Shown here: piece after piece, positions 17,025 to 21,232 of the stretch | Numbering within the stretch: the stretch's first letter is position 1 | Layout of the letters: every line of letters begins with the position of its first letter | DNA from: Paraglomus occultum | Taxonomy: Eukaryota > Glomeromycota > Glomeromycetes > Paraglomerales > Paraglomeraceae | NCBI GenBank assembly: GCA_910592205.1 | Contig: CAJVPJ010000593.1 | Coordinates: 1-21,232 of the forward strand | Length of the DNA: 21,232 nt | Reading direction: 5' to 3' | The notes under the pieces: model-generated | Seen by the model: only the letters and a program-made list of their open reading frames with translations | Databases searched by the model: none | Told to the model about the DNA's origin: nothing | Position numbers and translations under genes: made by a program

Positions 17025-18986
17025 TTATTTCTTAGGTGGAATTTGGATTTGGGCTTGGGTAGAAGATTGTTCTTGGAGGTCTTCTTGGATGGTTAGTTCA
17101 TCTAAATTAAGACTATCCAAACTCAGAGTCAATTCTTCCAAAGACTTAGTGTGGTATTCTTCATCGTTTTTTAACTTTTCTAATTGCTGAGTTATTTGCT
17201 TGGTATTAATCAGTCGGCTAGTATAAACGGCTTGGGGGTGAGTTTGGTAAGAACTCATTATATTATTTATTTCCAAATGTATTCAATTATTAAACTCTTC
17301 TCACGTTCTCTCCTTAATCATTCTTATTGAATAGGAATTGTGATCAAAAGTGCTAAGATAACTTCTTTCAAAATTCAGAAGTAGTTCGTATCCAATTTGC
17401 TCGGCTTCTACTTCATTTTCTATTTTTGTTTCTCTTCCTATGTGTTTTTTATAAATGACTGAAAGAAGTTTGTAGTATCTTAGAGTTTGTGCTTCTTTAT
17501 ATTGCTGATAAAATTCAGTTTCTCTTTGATTTTTGACATCATAAACCCATTCATGCAAAATTCTTTCCAATTCATTAGCGGTTGGACGTTGCTCTGGAGC
17601 ATTATCTCAACATCTTTTAATTAAATCCTTTAATAATTGAGGTATTAGTAGCTCTTCTACTTTGGGTCTCAGTCCTTTACATACTGCTAAGGCTAATTTA
17701 GTGTCATCTAATTTTAAACCAGCATAAGGATAAGAATTGACCAATAGTTCATAAGCAATGATTCCAAGAGAATAAACATCACTTGCTTGCGTATAAGGTT
17801 GTCCTCGTAATACTTCTGGTGCTACATAGGGTAATACTCCAAATACCTTTTTACTTTGGGGTTCATTGGCAGGTCTACATAAACCTAAGTCAGAAATAGA
17901 ATAAATTTCAGCCTCAGGAGCATCCTGATGTTCTTGAATTCCTATTAATAAATTACCTGGATGAAAATCTTTGTGAATTAATCCTCGCTTATGAATGCTG
18001 TTTAATCCTGAAGAAAAGCGGAATAACCGGAAGAGATTAAGTCAAGGATCCAGCCTGTTAGAGCTTTTTTTTAAATACTCTCTTAAACTTCCGCCTTCCA
18101 TATAAGGCACTACCATAATATATTCTTTTGTTTTAGGATCTTGTGAAATGCCCTGGCAAGGAGCAATAAATTCACCAAAATTAACGCTGAATAGTTTGTG
18201 ATTAGCAATTTCCTGTAAAAATTCGCTAGTTATGTTTTGGGAATTATGCAGAACTTTTAAAACTACTCCTCTACTACCTACAATTCTTTTCCATGATTTA
18301 CTTTCGGTATCCCAGTAAATAATAATTCCATCAATCCGCCTAGATTTATACAATTTTCCAAATCCTCCTTTGGCTAGGTATTCAATGTCAGTAAACTTCT
18401 CATAAGGTATTCATTCCAATACTTCTTCCCAACTACTTGCCTCTAATTGAGATTTTTGAATATATTTGTCAATTAATTCGTTGCCACTAGTTCAATTTTC
18501 AAATTCATCTTTAAAATGCCTAGAGTTGCATGATTTGCATCAGCCACCCAGCCGACTGTCAGCATTAAAAAAGATACCTCCTGTATTAGGTTTATTACAC
18601 TCCAAACACGTTCCGAATTGATTGTATTGCTTTTTTAAATTTCTAATGTTTTGAAGATTATATTGTTCAGCATCTAATTTTCCAACATTTTTCAATCAAT
18701 TAGCACATTCAGCATCCTCAACTTCTAAACCAACTTCTATTCATTTTTTGGTGTCCTCATAACTAAATCCTTTTTTTTCTCAATCTTTTTGCAATTCAGG
18801 AGTAAAATCTTCATGAATGTCTTTCCACTCCTTAGTTTCTGACTGGGAACCAGCATTTTCCACTTCTTCACTAATAACTAATTCAGTAGCTAACTTAACT
18901 GCTATATTGTTGGAACTACTTACTAGACTAGCAATAGTGCCTTCTTTTGTCTTTTCTTCTTTATTTTTAGTAAATATTTTTTTCAT
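17025..18986 (-). CDS. Fungal-type protein kinase, complete, 653 aa
   Basis: This is a protein kinase in the style of the expanded Rhizophagus kinase family. After a D-F-T-P-E-L...W-I module (about 60-98) come a zinc pair (C127/C130, C150/C153), the W-T-S-G-N-E-L-I-D motif (165-173) and V-L-E-W-I-P-Y (189-195). The kinase domain shows the glycine loop G207-G-F-G210, K244, E259, H-K-D340 (a non-RD type), N345, D366-L-G, A-P-E391 and C459-W460-D with R467. A tail follows with H-P-Q-A-V-Y-T-S-R-L, also typical of the fungal proteins. All key residues are present, so activity is expected. Trp151? is not claimed; TGA Trp at W149, W165, W192 and W460 match conserved positions. It heads the minus-strand operon; fungal origin by transfer is the best explanation. 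Confidence 0.9.
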
Positions 18987-19001
18987 ATTTCTTTTAAATT
19001 T

Positions 19002-19019
19002 ATCCTGATTCCTCAGGAT
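19002..19019. promoter_or_regulatory. Perfect 7-bp hairpin in the kinase leader
   Basis: ATCCTGA and TCAGGAT flank a TTCC loop; on the plus strand a run of five T follows. On that strand it looks like an intrinsic terminator, but no plus-strand gene precedes it. Read on the minus strand, it lies 15 bases before the kinase ATG, where it could shape translation of the kinase message. Confidence 0.5.
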
Positions 19020-19113
19020 TTTTAAAGAAAGTAAAAGAATTTGGCAAAATATATTCCCCTCCCTTTGCTGAAATTCTAAGATTAATTTTCAAATTAGTTA
19101 GAGTTAAATTTTG

Positions 19114-19139
19114 CTCTCTCTCTCTCTCTCTCTCTCTCT
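19114..19139. repeat. (CT)13 microsatellite upstream of the kinase
   Basis: Thirteen CT units lie 128 bases upstream of the kinase start; on the minus strand they are (AG)13. The same dinucleotide is used in the coiled-coil gene at 8879. Here slippage could change promoter spacing or a small upstream frame and so vary kinase expression. Confidence 0.9.
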
Positions 19140-19437
19140 GCGGTCAGTTTGGAAGTGCTGTCATGTCATATATATTATTATTTTAGGCTTTACATGTAGA
19201 AATATATATAAAATTACCATATAGACATGGAAGCCATGAAATCAGTAATTAGTAAAGTGCTAAACTTCTAATGCTGACAAGGGGTTAAACTGATTTAGTT
19301 CACATAATTTACTTTTTGTTTCTAAGGGAAGATAGGAAGAGGTAAGATAAATAAGTACGATCTTCGTGAATAAAGATTCAAAAGTAACTGGGGTTATTTT
19401 TTATAAAATTAAAATATATCAAAAATATTTTGCTATC

Positions 19438-20454
19438 ATGGACACACAGCAATATAGAAGACTTTTAAAAAAAGGGGATCAAAGCATACTTCACAAAGAT
19501 TATAAGGGCATTGAATGGGCAGAAAGAGAATTAAAAAGAGTAAGGAAAATTAGCGATTTAGAAGAACAAGTTAAAGAAGCTGAAAGAATATGGCAAATAT
19601 GCGATAATGTTTATAATTCTTTTCATAATCTTCCTGAGGGAGTAAATGCCAGCGAGCCTTATGGTTTTAATCATTTCAAAAGGTTGTATGAAAGTTTTAA
19701 ATATTTAAAGAATAAGTCTATTAAAACTAATAAAAATGAGCCAACTCAAGATAACAAAAATGATGAAATAACTCTCGAAACTTCTGAAGTTAGGGGCAAT
19801 AATCAAAAAGAATATATCACTTGCCAGCAGTGTTTTAAAGAAATAAAGGCAGGAAATACTTATTGGCATCACAAATCCAAAAACGATAACCACAAATTCT
19901 GTTCCACTAACTGCTATCAAGAATACTATGGTGAATACTGTTCTAAGTGTGTAAATGAGAATAAAAACTACACTAAATACTTAAATATTATTCACGATGG
20001 AGATAATTCTTATTGTTCAGCTTGTTATCAATTAGAAAAACCTGAACAAGAATGAAATCCCACTATTTATTGTCGTTATTGTTCTACTCAAACAGAACTT
20101 TTTGAGGTTTGTGATAAAAAAGAGTGTTTAGAGAGGATGAATGAAGAAATAGAGGGTAAGAAAAACAAGAATAATAATCCACAAGAGAAAAAAAATATTC
20201 CTTCTAAACAACAATTGCAATCACAAATCACTAACTTAGAAAATAAACCTAATAAAACTAAAGAGGAGCAAGCATTTTTGGAAGAAAAAAAGAAGGAGTT
20301 AGAAGAGTTATTAAAAAGACAAAATAGTTCTAATGTTAATAATAGTGAACTTGGTGACAAAACTGTTTTTTATATTGGTTGTGGAGTAATTGTTTTGTTT
20401 GCTTTACTTTTAGTCTTTGTCCTTACGAAAAATCGTAAGAGAGTAAAAGTATAG
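19438..20454 (+). CDS. Zinc-finger membrane-anchored protein, 338 aa
   Basis: An N-terminal helical domain (1-105) precedes a multi-finger region: C129/C132 with F-C155-S-x-x-C159, then C-S-K-C, a further pair near 185-190, and C-x2-C after TGA-coded Trp206. A Lys/Glu-rich coiled coil (about 233-300) leads into a C-terminal span (about 311-330) and a basic tail. The finger is the same K-F-C-x-x-x-C type as in the minus-arm proteins. I chose the ATG at 19438; a GTG at 19366 would add 24 residues of no clear character. It precedes kinase 2 by 12 bases, mirroring the other arm. Confidence 0.78.
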
Positions 20455-20466
20455 TAATAAGTATAT

Positions 20467-21232
20467 ATGAAAAAAATAAAAAATGTATTTAAAAAAGACT
20501 GGAAAAACATAGACTTGGATTTCACTCCCGAATTGAAAAAGGAATGAAAAGGTAGAGGTTTTGATTACGAGAAAACTAAAGAGTGAATAGATATTGGCTT
20601 AACTGTTAATGATGCGGACTACGCTCAGTGACTAAGAGATATTAAAAAAGTGGACAGTGAGTGAGTCCACAATTATGGTGATGATGAAGAATTAAGAAAA
20701 CAATATCAGGAATATTCAATTTCACGATGGCACAGTAAGAAATTCACTAATAAAGGAATAGATTTAGAAAACCGCCAACAGTTAAATGACGAAAATCAAG
20801 CAAGTAGAAGGGAAGACCAATCTTTTCAAGTCAACTTTAATGCCTGAATTAGTGGCAATCAAGCAATTGATCAGTTTCTTCACAAACATCCTAAATTAAA
20901 ATGAATTCCTTATGAGCAATTTAGTGAAATTAAATACTTGGCCGAAGGAGGATTTGGTAAAGTTTATAAAGCTAGAAGAATAGATCCTCTACAAGAAGAG
21001 AGTAGACAAATTTTGAATAAAAAATTAGGACGTGAACTGTGAATAAGAAATAGAGAAAAGGAAATTGTGGTTTTAAAAATTTTAAATAACTCGCAAAATG
21101 TCACTGAAGAATTCTTACAAGAAATTGCTAATTATAAACTGGTTGATGATTATTTTGATCAATTTCAAATAGAGCAAGAAAATTTTTTATCTCCTGCAGC
21201 TAATTTTCTTAATAACCTTGCAAGAGGTGCTA
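20467..21232 (+). CDS. Second fungal-type protein kinase, partial (N-terminal 255 aa)
   Basis: The N-terminus repeats the D-F-T-P-E-L...E-W-I-D-I-G-L module (about 18-56) of kinase 1. It then has W-I-S-G-N-Q-A-I-D (127-135), K-W-I-P-Y (145-149), a glycine loop G161-G-F-G164, K204 in V-V-L-K, and E219 in F-L-Q-E-I-A. The zinc pair of kinase 1 is absent. There is an insertion of about 20 residues between the glycine loop and K204, and the region after E219 departs from the family (FLSPAANFLNNLARGA). The catalytic and activation loops lie beyond the window, so activity cannot be judged. TGA-coded Trp sit at conserved spots, as at W127 and W146. Confidence 0.85.

Larger units (their letters stand above)
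18987..19437 (+). promoter_or_regulatory. 451-base divergent spacer between the two kinase arms
   Basis: Both arms read outward from this spacer, so it must hold two promoters, though I cannot place them with confidence. It contains the hairpin at 19002-19019, the (CT)13 tract, and a short CATGG-AAG-CCATG palindrome at 19226-19238. A 54-codon minus-strand frame (19164-19000) crosses the tract, but looks like chance because its end is simply the hairpin read through. A GTG at 19366 opens the following gene's frame but is not preferred. Confidence 0.5.

Noticed and set aside
105-18986. UGA as glycine (Gracilibacteria/SR1 code)
   Set aside because: Gly at the conserved positions of the kinase (C-x-D..RPT, x-T-S-G-N, E-x-I-P-Y) and recombinase (K-E-R-x-V) fits the families poorly; Trp fits all of them.
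19000-19164. 54-codon minus-strand ORF containing the AG repeat
   Set aside because: Its C-terminal part is just the leader hairpin read as codons, and nothing in it resembles a protein; kept only as a note under the spacer.
19366-19437. GTG start for the 338-residue zinc protein
   Set aside because: The added residues have no clear character and no ribosome site at proper spacing was seen; the ATG at 19438 is simpler.
16664-21232. Contig from the fungal nuclear genome
   Set aside because: Fungal-type kinases are present, but genes are intronless, tightly packed in operons and use UGA for Trp, which fungal nuclear genes do not.
1-21232. tRNA, rRNA or CRISPR array
   Set aside because: No GGTTC-type T-arm context, rRNA stretches or regularly spaced direct repeats were noticed by eye on either strand; a covariance or repeat search was not possible.

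Overview
This is an AT-rich bacterial window in which UGA is read as tryptophan. Nearly every long gene contains in-frame TGA codons, and several fall where tryptophan is invariant. The clearest is W460 of the kinase on the minus strand (codon 17609-17607), in the motif C-W-D..PEQRPT. A mollicute is the natural reading. Two protein kinases closely follow the expanded kinase family of Rhizophagus-type arbuscular mycorrhizal fungi, so the best inference is a Mycoplasma-related endobacterium of such fungi (Candidatus Moeniiplasma group). This rests on family recognition, not on a search. No rRNA, tRNA or CRISPR array was seen.

Left part (1-2977, plus strand): the tail of an unknown gene, a catalytic-domain-only tyrosine recombinase, two small membrane proteins, a zinc-ribbon protein, a toxin-antitoxin-like pair and a zinc-ribbon membrane protein. 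Genes here abut or overlap.

Middle (2978-8942, plus strand): a 353-base leader with a hairpin, followed by an array of about 19 very small genes. Most encode single- or double-span membrane microproteins. Others are an HU-like DNA-binding protein, a possible winged-helix protein, a basic protein, a 30-residue zinc microprotein and coiled-coil membrane proteins that grow in size towards the 476-residue protein at the end. Many starts sit in the exact string TAATTATG with no obvious Shine-Dalgarno sequence. The layout resembles a filamentous-phage or other membrane-virus structural module, but no ATPase, capsid or replication gene was recognised.

Right of the array (8878-9933): an (AG)10 tract that decides whether the 476-residue protein ends or runs into a zinc ribbon, a C10 tract, and a second diverged copy of the toxin-antitoxin-like pair. 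The two copies bracket the array as direct repeats.

9938-16012: a small minus-strand membrane protein ending 4 bases from the antitoxin, then one giant 1903-residue gene with an N-terminal zinc finger, glycine/alanine-rich segment, coiled coils, about four central membrane spans, degenerate helical repeats and a C-terminal tryptophan-rich domain.

16064-21232: two arms reading away from a 451-base spacer. The minus arm has a complete fungal-like kinase followed by two zinc-finger membrane-anchored proteins. The plus arm has a zinc-finger membrane protein and a second kinase cut by the window end. The shared zinc finger also caps the giant protein. This suggests, by inference only, a signalling system of laterally acquired kinases with membrane-tethered zinc-finger partners.
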